In this document: piece by piece, positions 8,367-17,777 of the stretch
How positions within the stretch are numbered: position 1 is the first letter of the stretch
Layout of the letters: every line of letters begins with the position of its first letter
Assembly: GCA_040902765.1 (NCBI GenBank)
Contig: JBBDWO010000029.1
Span: forward strand, 1-64,000
Length of the DNA: 64,000 nucleotides
DNA from: Acidimicrobiia bacterium
Lineage (GTDB): Bacteria > Actinomycetota > Acidimicrobiia > Spongiisociales > UBA11373
Reading direction: 5' to 3'
Made by a program: the position numbers and the translations under genes
The notes under the pieces: generated by a model
What the model was told of the DNA's origin: nothing
The model's input: the letters and a program-made list of their open reading frames with translations, nothing else
Database searches by the model: none

Positions 8367-9143
8367 ATGAAGATCGCCGTTTGTGTCAAGCAAATCCCGG
8401 ATCCGGCGACGCCGTACGGTCTCGATCCGGAGACCCACCTGGTGCAGCGCCCCGAGGATCAGGTCCTCGACGACACCGACCGCTACGGCATCGAGGTGGC
8501 CCTCCAGCTGGCCGAGGCCTCGGAAGGCAGCGTCGTCCTGGTGTCGATGAGCCCGGCGGGAACCCTGCAGGGCATCCGTCAGGCTCTCGCCATGGGTGCC
8601 GACGAGGCGGTGGTGGTGAGCGATCCGGCGCTACGCGGATCGGACGCCCTGGTGACGGCCCGAGTTCTGGCCGCGGCCATCCGCCGCCTCGACGCCGACG
8701 TCGTCATCGCCGGCACCGAGTCCACCGACGGTTACAGCGGCGTCGTCCCTCAGCAGGTGGCGGAGCTGCTCGACCTCCCCGCCCTCACCTTCGCCCGTAG
8801 GGTGGAAGCGACCGGTGACGGCATCCGGATCGAGCGCCAAACCACCACCGGCTACGACGTCGTCGAGGCGCCGCTCCCCGTGCTCATCTCGGTGACGGCT
8901 GCTGCGGTGGAGCCCCGCTACCCGACGTTCAAGGGGATCATGCAGGCAAAGAGCAAGACGGTCGAGCAGCCGACCGTCGGCGACCTCGGCCTGACCCCGG
9001 ACGAGGTGGGGCTAAAGGGCTCCGGGCAACGGGTCATCGAAGTTCGGCCAGCGCCGGCGCGGTCGGCGGGAACCAAGGTCGTCGACGATGGCGAGGCACA
9101 TCTCGCCATCGTGGAAGCACTCGAGAAGGCGAAGGTGATCTGA
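8367..9143 (+). CDS. etfB: Electron transfer flavoprotein beta subunit
   Basis: A 258-aa ETF beta (FixA) subunit that binds AMP and pairs with EtfA to carry electrons from acyl-CoA and other dehydrogenases. Typical features are the start MKIAVCVKQIPDP, the adenine-binding DVVIAGTESTDGYSGVVP loop, and the recognition segment around EAPLPVLISV. A GAGGAG ribosome-binding site precedes the ATG. etfA follows one base after the stop. Confidence 0.95.
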   Translation: MKIAVCVKQIPDPATPYGLDPETHLVQRPEDQVLDDTDRYGIEVALQLAEASEGSVVLVSMSPAGTLQGIRQALAMGADEAVVVSDPALRGSDALVTARVLAAAIRRLDADVVIAGTESTDGYSGVVPQQVAELLDLPALTFARRVEATGDGIRIERQTTTGYDVVEAPLPVLISVTAAAVEPRYPTFKGIMQAKSKTVEQPTVGDLGLTPDEVGLKGSGQRVIEVRPAPARSAGTKVVDDGEAHLAIVEALEKAKVI

Positions 9144-9144
9144 G

Positions 9145-10092
9145 ATGAAGACACTCGTATTCGCCGAGGGAACGCCCGCCGGGCCCTCGGCGTCGTCACT
9201 CGAGCTGCTGGCAAAGGCCCGCGAGGTCGGCGACCCCAGCGTTTTCTTCGCCGGGGAAGGATCGGATGCGACCTGGGCGGCGCTCGGCGCCCACGGGGCC
9301 ACCACCGTCCATCACCTAGAAATCGGTGACTCCCTCCCGGCGGCAGGCGCCGCCGCGTCGATGGCGGCGCTGATCGAACTCGAGGCGCCCGACCTCGTGC
9401 TCTTCGGACTCAATCCGACCGATCGCGACACGGCAGGACGACTGAGCGCGCGCCTCGGCGTGCCGCTCATCTCGAACGCCGTCGAAATCGATACCTCCAA
9501 GACGCCGATCACGGTGACCAACGAGATCCTCGGTGGTACCACGCTCGTGGAGACGGAGTTCACCGCCGGATCCCCCCACCTGGTCGTGGTGCGGCCCAAG
9601 TCGTTCATCGCCACGGAAGTGGGCGGCGGAACACCGACCGTGACCGCGGCACCTCCGACCGGGGATGGACCGGCGATGTCGGCTCGTGTCGTCGAGCGCC
9701 ACGAAGAGGCGTCGACGGGTCCCAAGCTGACGGAAGCCGACGTGATCGTCAGCGGCGGACGAGGAATGGGCGCCCCCGAGAACTTCGAGATAATCGAGCG
9801 GCTCGCCAGGCGACTCGGCGCTGCCGTCGGAGCGACCCGGGCGGTGGTCGACGCCGGCTGGGTGCCCTATTCGATGCAGGTGGGCCAGACGGGAAAGACG
9901 GTGAAGCCCAACGTCTACATCGCCTGCGGCATCAGCGGCGCCATGCAGCATCTCGTCGGGATGAAGGACTCGAGCGTGATCATCGCCATCAACAAGGACG
10001 AGGAGGCACCGATCTTCGGGGTGGCCGACCTCGGCGTCGTCGGCGACGTCCACAAGGTACTCCCCAAACTGCTCGAGGCGCTCGGGGAGTAG
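9145..10092 (+). CDS. etfA: Electron transfer flavoprotein alpha subunit
   Basis: A 315-aa ETF alpha subunit. The C-terminal FAD domain has SGGRGMGAPENFEII, GATRAVVDAGWVP, VGQTGKTVKPNVYIACGIS and a NKDEEAPIF segment, all diagnostic. It is in the usual etfB-etfA order and probably supplied by the acyl-CoA metabolism genes elsewhere in the window (ligase at 42.8-44.4 kb, CoA-transferase at 57.6 kb); that link is inference. Confidence 0.96.
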   Translation: MKTLVFAEGTPAGPSASSLELLAKAREVGDPSVFFAGEGSDATWAALGAHGATTVHHLEIGDSLPAAGAAASMAALIELEAPDLVLFGLNPTDRDTAGRLSARLGVPLISNAVEIDTSKTPITVTNEILGGTTLVETEFTAGSPHLVVVRPKSFIATEVGGGTPTVTAAPPTGDGPAMSARVVERHEEASTGPKLTEADVIVSGGRGMGAPENFEIIERLARRLGAAVGATRAVVDAGWVPYSMQVGQTGKTVKPNVYIACGISGAMQHLVGMKDSSVIIAINKDEEAPIFGVADLGVVGDVHKVLPKLLEALGE

Positions 10093-10153
10093 CGAGGGGC
10101 GAGGGACGAGGGGCCAGGAGCGAGGGGCGAGGGGCGAGTAGCGAGTAGCGCGC
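10091..10153. repeat. Word-like intergenic repeat (GCGAGGGG family)
   Basis: The whole gap after etfA consists of GCGAGGGGCGAGGGACGAGG-type units followed by GCGAGTAGCGAGTAGCG. It separates etfA from the convergent small membrane-protein gene. Confidence 0.85.
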
Positions 10154-10404
10154 TAGGGCGTGCTTCGCATGACCGAACGCCGTTCGCTCAGCATGTCGTG
10201 GGGAACGGGCTCGGGAAGGGCGATCCCGATGCCGAGCGCCACGAAGGCCAGGGCGGCAACCGGTCCCCACAGTTCGGGCCGATCGAGGACGATGGCGGCG
10301 CCAGCGAAGAAGCAGGCGGCCGTGGCCAGCAGCCATCCGAGGCCGACGAGGGCGCGGTGGGCGCCCGTCACTTTCCAATCAGAGGTGTGCTCCAGCGGGG
10401 TCAT
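10153..10404 (-). CDS. Small two-helix membrane protein
   Basis: An 83-aa protein with two hydrophobic stretches, ALVGLGWLLATAACFFAGAAIV and WGPVAALAFVALGIGIALP, and a charged C-terminus. I do not recognise a family. The ATG at 10404 is preferred over an upstream GTG at 10533, because the extra segment overlaps cdd and reads through the word-like repeat. It follows cdd on the same strand. Confidence 0.6.
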   Translation of the reverse strand: MTPLEHTSDWKVTGAHRALVGLGWLLATAACFFAGAAIVLDRPELWGPVAALAFVALGIGIALPEPVPHDMLSERRSVMRSTP

Positions 10405-10440
10405 GCGAGCACCTATCGGCGCGCGCAGCCTCCGAGTAAA

Positions 10441-10478
10441 GCCCCACTCGCCCCTGGCCCCTCGTCCCTCGCTACGGC
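10441..10478. repeat. Word-like intergenic repeat (GCGAGGGG family, reversed)
   Basis: CTCGCCCCTGGCCCCTCGTCCCTCGC units between cdd and the small membrane-protein gene; reverse complement of the 10.1 kb repeat type. It slightly overlaps the 3' end of cdd. Confidence 0.7.
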
Positions 10479-10855
10479 GACAGCCGGAACCCGTGCGGTA
10501 GGAGGTCGTCGAACCGGTGGACGATGGGACCATCGGGACCGTCCACGATCACCGTCTCGACACTGAACTCGACCATCAACTGTCGACAGTTGCCGCACGG
10601 ATAGCCGGGCTCGTCGGCGTCGAGGCAGGAGACGGCGACGGTGTCGATCTTGCGCACCCCCGAGGAGACGGCATGGCTGATGGCGCTGCCCTCGGCGCAG
10701 ATGGCCGAGCCGTGAGCACTGTTCTCGACGTTGGCGCCGGTGTAGGTGGATCCGTCGTCGGCGACCACCACCGCCCCGACCCGGTAGTTGGAGAACGGTG
10801 CGTAGGCGTGCTCGGCGACGGCTCTCGCCTGCTCGATGAGTTCCTCGGGTGTCAT
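10472..10855 (-). CDS. cdd: Cytidine deaminase
   Basis: A 127-aa zinc-dependent deaminase converting cytidine and deoxycytidine to uridine forms. It has NYRVGA, the catalytic CAEGSAI (zinc Cys and catalytic Glu) and the zinc-binding PCGNCRQ. Length fits the homotetrameric class. Its ATG overlaps the smc stop by four bases. Functionally it feeds the upp/pdp salvage operon just to the left on the opposite strand. Confidence 0.95.
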   Translation of the reverse strand: MTPEELIEQARAVAEHAYAPFSNYRVGAVVVADDGSTYTGANVENSAHGSAICAEGSAISHAVSSGVRKIDTVAVSCLDADEPGYPCGNCRQLMVEFSVETVIVDGPDGPIVHRFDDLLPHGFRLSP

Positions 10856-13800
10856 CGGTTCCTCCCCGACGTCGAGCCGACCCCGCGATCGGCGGTGGTG
10901 AGGCGCTTGGCGAGCACCTTCGACGACTCGCCCGGCTCCATGGTGACACCGTAGAGGACGTCGCCCGCCCCCATCGTCTGCTGTTGGTGGGTGACGATGA
11001 GCAGCTGTGAGTTGCCGCGTGCCGAGTCGACCAGCCGCAGGAAGCGGCGCAGGTTGGCATCGTCGAGGGCCGCCTCCACCTCGTCCAGCACGTAGAAGGG
11101 ACTGGGGCGTGCTTTGAACACGGCGAACAGGAACGCCAGTGCCGCCAGCGAACGCTCGCCGCCGGAGAGGAGGCTGAGCCGCCCGACCTTCTTGCCCATG
11201 GGCTGTGCGTGTACGTCCACCCCGGTCGTCATCGGATCGTCCGGGTCGGTCAGAGCCAGACGACCGGTACCGCCCGGGAAGAGCACCGCGACGTTCTCGG
11301 CGAACGTCGCCGAGATCTCCTCGAAAGCCTCGAGGAACAGACGGGTGATCTCTTCGTCGACCGCTCGGATGACCGTGCGCAGCTCGGCGCGGGATGACTC
11401 GAGATCGGCGAGCTGCTCCTGCATGAAGGTGACCCTGGCGGAGAGCTCCTCGTACTCGGCGGCGGCCAGCGGGTTCACCGGACCCAGGCGACGGAGGGAG
11501 GCGGCCAGGGATTCGAGTTCCTGCTCGGGGTCGGCGCCCTCGTCCAGGTCGGGGCGCGGAGCCGCCAGCGCCTCATCGTCGGAAGCATCCACCTCGCGGC
11601 GCAGCGCTTCGGCGGTCGCCTCCAGGCGGACCTTGAGCTCCGCCGACTCGACGGCCATCCGGGAAAGCTCCTCGCGCGCCGTCTCGATCTCGATGCCCAA
11701 GGCTTCGCGACGCTCCCGGGCACTGTCGAGACGGTCGCCTGCGGTACCCAGTTCCGACCGTAACGACGGCTCTCTCGCCCTGAGGGCATCGAGATGCTGG
11801 CGCACGATCTGCCCCACGACCCTGGCGCGCTCCTCCACAACGGCGAGAGCGTCGCTCGCCGTCGACTCTCGAGGATGTGCGGCCGCCAGGGCTGCGGTGA
11901 GCTCGTCCCGGCGAGCGGTGAGCAGTGAACGCCGCTCGGTGGCGGCGGCGAGCCGAAAGGTCGCCTCATCCCGCTGGTGTTGCACCTCTTCACGCCTGGC
12001 GGCGACCTCGGCCCGCCTCCGGCTCGAGTCCTCCCAGGCGAGGTGTCCGTCGCTGCTGGCGTCGTCGAAGTCTCCGAGGCGAGACCTCAGCTGTTCGGTC
12101 CGATCGAGTCTGGACGCCGCCTCCTCGGAGAGGATCCGCAACCGTCCATCCAACCGCTCGATCTCAGCCTGGTGCTCCGCCATGGAGCGCCCGACCAGGC
12201 GAGCCGCCTCCTCGGCACCTGCGCGCCGGCGGCGAATCGCCTCCACGGCGGAGGCCGCCGCCCGCTCCGCCTCACTCGAAGTGGCCACGGCGCGCTTGGC
12301 CGTTGCGTGGTGGCTCCGCGCCCGAGCGAGCTCGTTCGCCGCCCGATCCGAATCGATCCGTGCGGCCTCGACGGCTGCGCTGCCGGCGCCATCGGGGTGG
12401 GCGGCCACCATCCCCACCCGGGTGATCAGATCCCCTTCCGGTGTCACCGCACGAACGGTCGGATGTGCCGCCACAATGGCGCGAGCCGTCGCCCAGCCCT
12501 CGGCGACCACCACGTCGCCCAGCAGGGACGCCGCCAGCCGGGCATCACCCCGAGGACCCAGCCGATCGACGAGTGCTTCCAAACCTGAGGCCGCAGCGAC
12601 CTCGCGTGCCGGTGTCGGCACCTGCTCGTCCACGGCGACCAGGGCCACGCCGCCAAGCCCCGCCGACTTCAGGTCACCGGCCACCGTGCCCACCGCATCA
12701 CGGTCGGAGGCGACGAACCCATCGGCCCACGGACCGAGGGCGGCAGCCGTGGCCAACAACAGTTCGGCGGGTACGTCCAACCGATCGATGACCAACCCGA
12801 TCACCGATCCGGCCGACGACACCCTCCGGCGCGCCTCGGGATCGGCGAACCCGTCACGCGCCGCTTCGAGAGCCTCGAGGCGAGCCTGAGCGGCTGCGGC
12901 ACGCGCCTCTGCGGAACGCCACCTGGTGAGCGCGTTCGCCTCGTTCCCGGCGTCGGACCCGGCCCGGGTAGCGGCTCTCTCGAGGGCGGACTCGGCGGCA
13001 GCGAGATCCCCGGCGAGAGCGACCGTCTCGTCGGTGAGTCGCCGAGCCTCGGTCGCCTCCTGATCCATCACCGCGGAGACGGCGGCGCGGCGCCGGGTGA
13101 GATCACCCCGCTCCCGGTCATCCCGAAGCGCCGCAGCCTCCAGGGCGGCGAGGTCACCGCGCAGCGACGCCGCCATGCCCTCTGCGGGCAGGCGATCGGC
13201 ATCGGCGAGGGACCGCTCCTCGTCTTCGAGTCCTCTCACCAGGGTCCCGGCGCGGTCGGCGGCTTCGGTCGCCTGCCGTTCCTCGATGGTCGCCGCCTCG
13301 ATGCTCGACTCGACATCGGTGAGTTCGGCAGTGACTGCCTGGCGGCGCTCGGCGCCGCCGAGGGCGTCGCGCTCGATGCCGAGACGGCGCTCCCTGGCGA
13401 CCAGGGCGATCGTCTGCAACCGCTCGGCGGTCGCTTCGAGGCGGGCAGCCGCGGCCCGATCCCGTTCCAGTGCCTCGCCGGCGCCGCCGGCCGCCTCCTG
13501 CATCTCGGCGATCTGAACGGTCAATCCTTCGCGCTCGGAGATCGCAGCGTCGAGTCGCCCCCGCACGGCCTCCTCGAGGACCGTCAGTTCGTCACGACGG
13601 CCCCGGAGGCCCCGGAGCCTCTCACCGCCCCACCACAGGCGGAGTGCCCGCCACTCCGCCTTGACCGCGCCGTGCCGTTCCGCGGCATTGGCCTGACGCT
13701 TGAGCGGCCGGAGGCGCTTCTCCTCCTCGCCGAGCAGCTCTCGGGCCCGGACGATGTCGCCATCGGTGGCCTCGAGCCTGCTCACCGTTCGCTCGCGGCG

Positions 13801-14316
13801 GCGGCGGTGCTTGATGACTCCGGCGGCCTCCTCGATCACGGCGCGGTGGTCCTGGGGTGCGGCGTTGAGCACATCGTCGATCCGCCCCTGCCCAACGATC
13901 ACGTGCTGGTGGCGTCCGACCCCGCTGTCGGCGAGGAGCTCCTGGATGTCGAGCAGGCGGCAGGCGACGCCGTTCACCTCGTACTCGCTGGTCCCGTCGC
14001 GGAAGAGCCGTCGGCTGATGGTCACCTCGGACATGTCCAGATCGAGCAGGCCCATCGAGTTGTCGAAGGTGAGGCTCACCTCGGCGCGGCCGAGGGCCGG
14101 GCGGGTGGCGGTCCCGGCGAAGATGACGTCCTCCATCCGCTGGGTGCGCAGCGTCGTCGTCGCCTGGGTCCCCATCACCCATGCCACTGCGTCGACCAGA
14201 TTGGACTTCCCGGAGCCGTTGGGACCGACGATGACGGTGACGCCCGGTTGGCACTCGATCCGCGTTCGATCGGCGAACGACTTGAACCCGGCGATGGACA
14301 GCGTCTTCAGATGCAC
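10852..14316 (-). CDS. smc: Chromosome segregation ATPase SMC
   Basis: About 1154 aa. The N-terminal head has Walker A GPNGSGKSNLVDAVAWVMG. Two long charged coiled-coil arms flank a hinge near the middle (about residues 500-660). The C-terminal head has the signature LLSGGERSLAALAFLFA and Walker B FYVLDEVEAALDDAN. Condensin SMC homodimers organise and segregate chromosomes. The GTG at 14316 begins HLKTLSIAGFKSFA as in the family; an ATG at 14346 would add ten residues. It lies downstream of mutM and a lipoprotein gene, a common rnc-mutM-smc order. Confidence 0.95.
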   Translation of the reverse strand: MHLKTLSIAGFKSFADRTRIECQPGVTVIVGPNGSGKSNLVDAVAWVMGTQATTTLRTQRMEDVIFAGTATRPALGRAEVSLTFDNSMGLLDLDMSEVTISRRLFRDGTSEYEVNGVACRLLDIQELLADSGVGRHQHVIVGQGRIDDVLNAAPQDHRAVIEEAAGVIKHRRRRERTVSRLEATDGDIVRARELLGEEEKRLRPLKRQANAAERHGAVKAEWRALRLWWGGERLRGLRGRRDELTVLEEAVRGRLDAAISEREGLTVQIAEMQEAAGGAGEALERDRAAAARLEATAERLQTIALVARERRLGIERDALGGAERRQAVTAELTDVESSIEAATIEERQATEAADRAGTLVRGLEDEERSLADADRLPAEGMAASLRGDLAALEAAALRDDRERGDLTRRRAAVSAVMDQEATEARRLTDETVALAGDLAAAESALERAATRAGSDAGNEANALTRWRSAEARAAAAQARLEALEAARDGFADPEARRRVSSAGSVIGLVIDRLDVPAELLLATAAALGPWADGFVASDRDAVGTVAGDLKSAGLGGVALVAVDEQVPTPAREVAAASGLEALVDRLGPRGDARLAASLLGDVVVAEGWATARAIVAAHPTVRAVTPEGDLITRVGMVAAHPDGAGSAAVEAARIDSDRAANELARARSHHATAKRAVATSSEAERAAASAVEAIRRRRAGAEEAARLVGRSMAEHQAEIERLDGRLRILSEEAASRLDRTEQLRSRLGDFDDASSDGHLAWEDSSRRRAEVAARREEVQHQRDEATFRLAAATERRSLLTARRDELTAALAAAHPRESTASDALAVVEERARVVGQIVRQHLDALRAREPSLRSELGTAGDRLDSARERREALGIEIETAREELSRMAVESAELKVRLEATAEALRREVDASDDEALAAPRPDLDEGADPEQELESLAASLRRLGPVNPLAAAEYEELSARVTFMQEQLADLESSRAELRTVIRAVDEEITRLFLEAFEEISATFAENVAVLFPGGTGRLALTDPDDPMTTGVDVHAQPMGKKVGRLSLLSGGERSLAALAFLFAVFKARPSPFYVLDEVEAALDDANLRRFLRLVDSARGNSQLLIVTHQQQTMGAGDVLYGVTMEPGESSKVLAKRLTTADRGVGSTSGRNR

Positions 14317-14405
14317 GGAAGTACCAAGGCTAGCGGGGAATGACACGCTTGTTGTTCACGCTCAACGCTCAACGCACGATCGAACTGTCTTGCGTTGATT
14401 GAGCG

Positions 14406-15080
14406 TCAGTCGTCCAGTCCGCCCAGGAACTCCATCACCGCTTCGAAGTGACGCGGGCACAGGTAGTCGACGGCGGCAGCCAGGACGACGCCGACGACAG
14501 CGCCCCGGTCGGGATCGAGCCCGGCGGCAGGGAGGTCGGCGAAGGTCGATGCAACGACGCCGTACAGACTCCTGGCCGCCACCAGGACGCCCAACTCCCC
14601 GGTCGGGATCGACCCTCCGGCGGCGTCGAGCGCCGCGCAGATCGCCGGGCCGGCGTCGCGCACGATGATGGCGTCGACGATCCCGTCACCGATGGTGTCG
14701 AGCACGACCTGCTGATAGCGCCCCACCAGACCCTCCGGGCTGACCCGCTCGGGACACACCTCGACGACACCCGCCACCACCACTTCGACGGCGACGCCGT
14801 CGTCGGTCGGCGTGGCGTCGACCGCACCGATCCCGGCCACCGCGCTCAGCACCGCAGCGTCGAACGGCGCCGTCGACAGGCACACAGCCTCCACGGCACG
14901 GGCGAGATCACCCGGTGACACAGCCTCGTAGGCAGTGCCGGCGAAAGCACGCCCAGCCGACGCGGCGAAGTCGCGGGCGCGCAGACGCAGGTCGATGTCG
15001 TTGGTGGCGCCGGTGCCGTCGCCACCGCAAGCGGTGAGCACCACGGCCACGACGATCGCGACGAGCGGTCGCCGCCTCAT
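14406..15080 (-). CDS. Putative lipoprotein of unknown function
   Basis: A 224-aa protein with a lipoprotein signal: MRRRPL, a hydrophobic stretch, then the lipobox LTAC at about residues 14-17 followed by Gly-Gly-Asp. The mature part is Ala/Val-rich with several spaced Cys residues (EAVCLS, VEVCPE, AICAAL, YLCPRH) that could form disulfides. I recognise no family. The ATG at 15080 overlaps the mutM stop (ATGA) and places the signal peptide correctly, so it is preferred over upstream starts. Confidence 0.75.
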   Translation of the reverse strand: MRRRPLVAIVVAVVLTACGGDGTGATNDIDLRLRARDFAASAGRAFAGTAYEAVSPGDLARAVEAVCLSTAPFDAAVLSAVAGIGAVDATPTDDGVAVEVVVAGVVEVCPERVSPEGLVGRYQQVVLDTIGDGIVDAIIVRDAGPAICAALDAAGGSIPTGELGVLVAARSLYGVVASTFADLPAAGLDPDRGAVVGVVLAAAVDYLCPRHFEAVMEFLGGLDD

Positions 15081-15907
15081 TGCTGGCATCCCGCGCACCA
15101 GAAGGTGCTGCGGCTCCGGATCACCGACCGCTCCACGGTGCCGCCACATCGGCGGCACCGCTCGCCGGCACGACCGTAGACCCGGAGCCTGCGGAGGTAG
15201 TCGCCGGCACGACCGTCGGGCAGGAGGTAGGCGAGATCGTCCAGGCTGGTGCCGCCGTGGCGCAGACCGGCCTCGAGCACCGGACGAACCGAAGCGCGCA
15301 GGCGTCGGACCTCGTCGGTGGTGAGCGATCCGCCCGCTCGGCCGGGTCGGATCCGGGCCCGGAACAGCACCTCGTCGGCATAGATGTTGCCGAGGCCCGC
15401 CACCAGTCGCTGATCGAGCAGCAGCGCCTTGATCGGGGCCGACCGGCCCTCCAGGGCGTCGGCGAGTCGGCGGGTCCTGGGGAGGTCGTCGAGGGCATCG
15501 GGACCCCAGCCGGAACCGACCCCCGTACGCATTTCCTCGGGGGTGAGCACGGCGGTGAACCCGAAGGTACGCGGGTCCACCATCCGCACCTCGGTGCCAT
15601 CGCCCACCCGGACCACGACGTTGGTGTGGGGTGCCTCGGGATCTTCGGAGCGATGGATCGCCATGCGCCCGGACATCCCGAGATGGATCACCCAGGTGAG
15701 GTCGCCGTCCAGCGATGCCCTGAGCAGCTTGCCGACCCGCCCGAGCGACCTCACCGACCGACCGGTGAGCCGATCGGCGAAGTCTCCGGGACGCTCGTGA
15801 TGGCGAACCATGCGATCACGCCGGACCGATACCCCGACGATGCGCTGGCCCTCGAGCACCGGTGCCAGGTGACGGCGGGTGGACTCCACTTCCGGGAGCT
15901 CGGGCAT
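15077..15907 (-). CDS. mutM: Formamidopyrimidine-DNA glycosylase
   Basis: A 276-aa bifunctional glycosylase/AP-lyase that removes 8-oxoguanine and formamidopyrimidines. The start PELPEVE supplies the catalytic N-terminal Pro. HLGMSGRM, the helix-two-turn-helix segment LVAGLGNIYADEVLF, and a C-terminal zinc finger (CRRCGG...CAGCQ) are all present. The start at 15907 is fixed by the PELPEVE motif. It follows rnc by five bases and overlaps the lipoprotein gene by four. Confidence 0.96.
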   Translation of the reverse strand: MPELPEVESTRRHLAPVLEGQRIVGVSVRRDRMVRHHERPGDFADRLTGRSVRSLGRVGKLLRASLDGDLTWVIHLGMSGRMAIHRSEDPEAPHTNVVVRVGDGTEVRMVDPRTFGFTAVLTPEEMRTGVGSGWGPDALDDLPRTRRLADALEGRSAPIKALLLDQRLVAGLGNIYADEVLFRARIRPGRAGGSLTTDEVRRLRASVRPVLEAGLRHGGTSLDDLAYLLPDGRAGDYLRRLRVYGRAGERCRRCGGTVERSVIRSRSTFWCAGCQQ

Positions 15908-15912
15908 CGCCG

Positions 15913-16602
15913 TCAGCCGGCGTCGAGGCCGAGCGCGGTGAGCGCCTCGCTGGCAGCGACGGCCTCGGCACGCTTCTTCGAAGAGCCCGTCCCACGCCCC
16001 ACCACGACCCCATCGACCAGGACCTCGGCATCGAAGATACGCTCGTGATCCGGGCCGCTGCCTTCGGTTCGGTACACCGGTGCCTCGCCGCGGACGGCGA
16101 GCGCCTCCTGCAGGGTCGACTTGTGATCGGCCTCCCCGGGAGTCGCCGCCCCCTGTTCGATGAGTGGCCGCCACAGGCGGAGGATCACCGCAGAGACGGC
16201 ATCGAACCCGCCGTCGAGATAGACGGCAGCGAGTACCGACTCCATCACGTCGGAGACGATCGCATCCTTGTTGCGCCCGCCGGATACCTCCTCTCCCTTC
16301 CCGAGGTACATCGCCTCGGGGAGGCCGAGCTGGGTGCCGAGGACGGCGAGCGGACGCTCGCTGACCACCGCGGCGCGCGTCTTGGTCATCTCTCCCTCAC
16401 TCATGTCCCACCGGGTGTAGAGCTCGGTGGTCACCACCAGGTCGAGGACGGCGTCGCCGAGGAACTCGAGTCGACCGTACGAGTCCGCCAGCTGCTCCTG
16501 CTCGGCCCCGTACGACGGGTGCGTCAGGGCGACGATCAGCAGCGACCGGTCGACGAAGGAGTGGCCGAGGGCAGCCTCGAGGCGGTCGAGTGGATCATCC
16601 AC
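15913..16602 (-). CDS. rnc: Ribonuclease III
   Basis: A 229-aa double-strand-specific RNase for rRNA and mRNA processing. The nuclease domain has the signature RLEFLGDAVLDLVV, and metal-binding residues recur in DVMESVLAAVYLDGG. A dsRNA-binding domain follows (STLQEALAVRG to KKRAEAVAASEAL). The GTG start at 16602 lies inside the plsX 3' end (eight-base overlap) and gives the usual N-terminus; the longer frame from 16695 is only plsX in another frame. Confidence 0.95.
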   Translation of the reverse strand: MDDPLDRLEAALGHSFVDRSLLIVALTHPSYGAEQEQLADSYGRLEFLGDAVLDLVVTTELYTRWDMSEGEMTKTRAAVVSERPLAVLGTQLGLPEAMYLGKGEEVSGGRNKDAIVSDVMESVLAAVYLDGGFDAVSAVILRLWRPLIEQGAATPGEADHKSTLQEALAVRGEAPVYRTEGSGPDHERIFDAEVLVDGVVVGRGTGSSKKRAEAVAASEALTALGLDAG

Positions 16603-17575
16603 CGATACCAGCCTCGATCCGGGCGACGAGGCCCCGGTCGGCCCCATCGGCGGCGACGCGCAAGGCGTTGGCGATGGCGACCCTGGAGGAGGCACCGTGG
16701 GCGATCACCACCGTCCCCTTCACGCCCAGGAGGTGGGCCCCACCGTGCGCCTCGGGATCGAACCGCTCCCTGAGACGCATGATCTTGGGCAGGACCGCAC
16801 TCGCCGCCGCCTGCACCTGTGCGTCTTCGTCCGATGCCAGCGCCTCCAGGACGGCCGTACCGACCCCCCGGGCGACACCCTCGACCGCTTTGATCAACAC
16901 GTTGCCGGTGAAGCCGTCGGTGACGAACACGTCGGCCACACCCGCTCCGAGATCGCGCCCCTCGACATTGCCGACGAAGCGCACCGGCGCATCCGCCAGC
17001 AGCGCGTGAGCCGCCTTCTCGAGGTCACGCCCCTTGGACGGCTCCTCGCCGATGTTGAGCAGACCGACGGTGGGGTGATCGATGCCCAGGTACACCTGTG
17101 CCATCACCGATCCCATGACGGCGAACTGGGCGAGATGTTCGGGGCTCACCTCGAGGTTCGCCCCGGCGTCGAGGACAACGGTCGGGATGCCGATCGGGTA
17201 CACGGCGGCGATGGCCGGCCGGCTCACGCCCCGGATCCGTCCGATCCCGATGGCCGCCGCCGCCATGGTGGCACCGGTGGACCCGGCACTCACCATCCCC
17301 GCGACCTCGCCATCGGAGACCAGCCGGGCGCACACGAGCACCGATGCGTCCTTCTTCTCTCGCAGCGCTGCCGCGGGATCCTCCCCCATCCCGATCACCT
17401 CGGCGGCGTGGACGATGGGCAGTGAGGCGCCAGCGGCGGCGAGCTCTGCCGTGAGAACCGCCTCGTCGCCCACCAGGACGACGTCGACACCCGACCCGGC
17501 GGCGTCGATGCCCCCGAGGACGATCTGGTGCGGCGCATAATCGCCGCCCATCGCGTCCAGGGCTATCCGAGCCAT
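16595..17575 (-). CDS. plsX: Phosphate acyltransferase PlsX
   Basis: A 326-aa enzyme making acyl-phosphate from acyl-ACP, the substrate of PlsY. Diagnostic segments are the start ALDAMGGDYAP, VSAGSTGATMA, LDAGAN, LLNIGEEPSKG and VTDGFTGNVLIKA. It is located in the conserved DUF177-rpmF-plsX-rnc series, ten bases after rpmF. Confidence 0.96.
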   Translation of the reverse strand: MARIALDAMGGDYAPHQIVLGGIDAAGSGVDVVLVGDEAVLTAELAAAGASLPIVHAAEVIGMGEDPAAALREKKDASVLVCARLVSDGEVAGMVSAGSTGATMAAAAIGIGRIRGVSRPAIAAVYPIGIPTVVLDAGANLEVSPEHLAQFAVMGSVMAQVYLGIDHPTVGLLNIGEEPSKGRDLEKAAHALLADAPVRFVGNVEGRDLGAGVADVFVTDGFTGNVLIKAVEGVARGVGTAVLEALASDEDAQVQAAASAVLPKIMRLRERFDPEAHGGAHLLGVKGTVVIAHGASSRVAIANALRVAADGADRGLVARIEAGIGG

Positions 17576-17585
17576 CAGGACCGAC

Positions 17586-17762
17586 TCAGGCGGTCGGCGT
17601 CACCTCGCGCCCCTTGTAGGAACCGCACGTCGGGCAGACGCGGTGCGGCAGCTTGGCTGAGCCGCACTGCGGACACGGTGAGCTCTTCACCACCGTCGCC
17701 TTCCACCCCGCCTTGCGCTGGCGCGTGCGGGACCGGGACATCTTCTTCTTGGGGACCGCCAT
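17586..17762 (-). CDS. rpmF: 50S ribosomal protein L32
   Basis: A 58-aa protein read as MAVPKKKMSRSRTRQRKAGW..., with a zinc ribbon CPQCG...CPTCG, so the Cys-containing form of L32. It ends REVTPTA. A GGAAAGG ribosome-binding site precedes the ATG. It is short enough to be missed by size cut-offs. It sits between DUF177 and plsX, the standard order. Confidence 0.96.
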   Translation of the reverse strand: MAVPKKKMSRSRTRQRKAGWKATVVKSSPCPQCGSAKLPHRVCPTCGSYKGREVTPTA

Positions 17763-17777
17763 GGCGCGCCCTTTCCA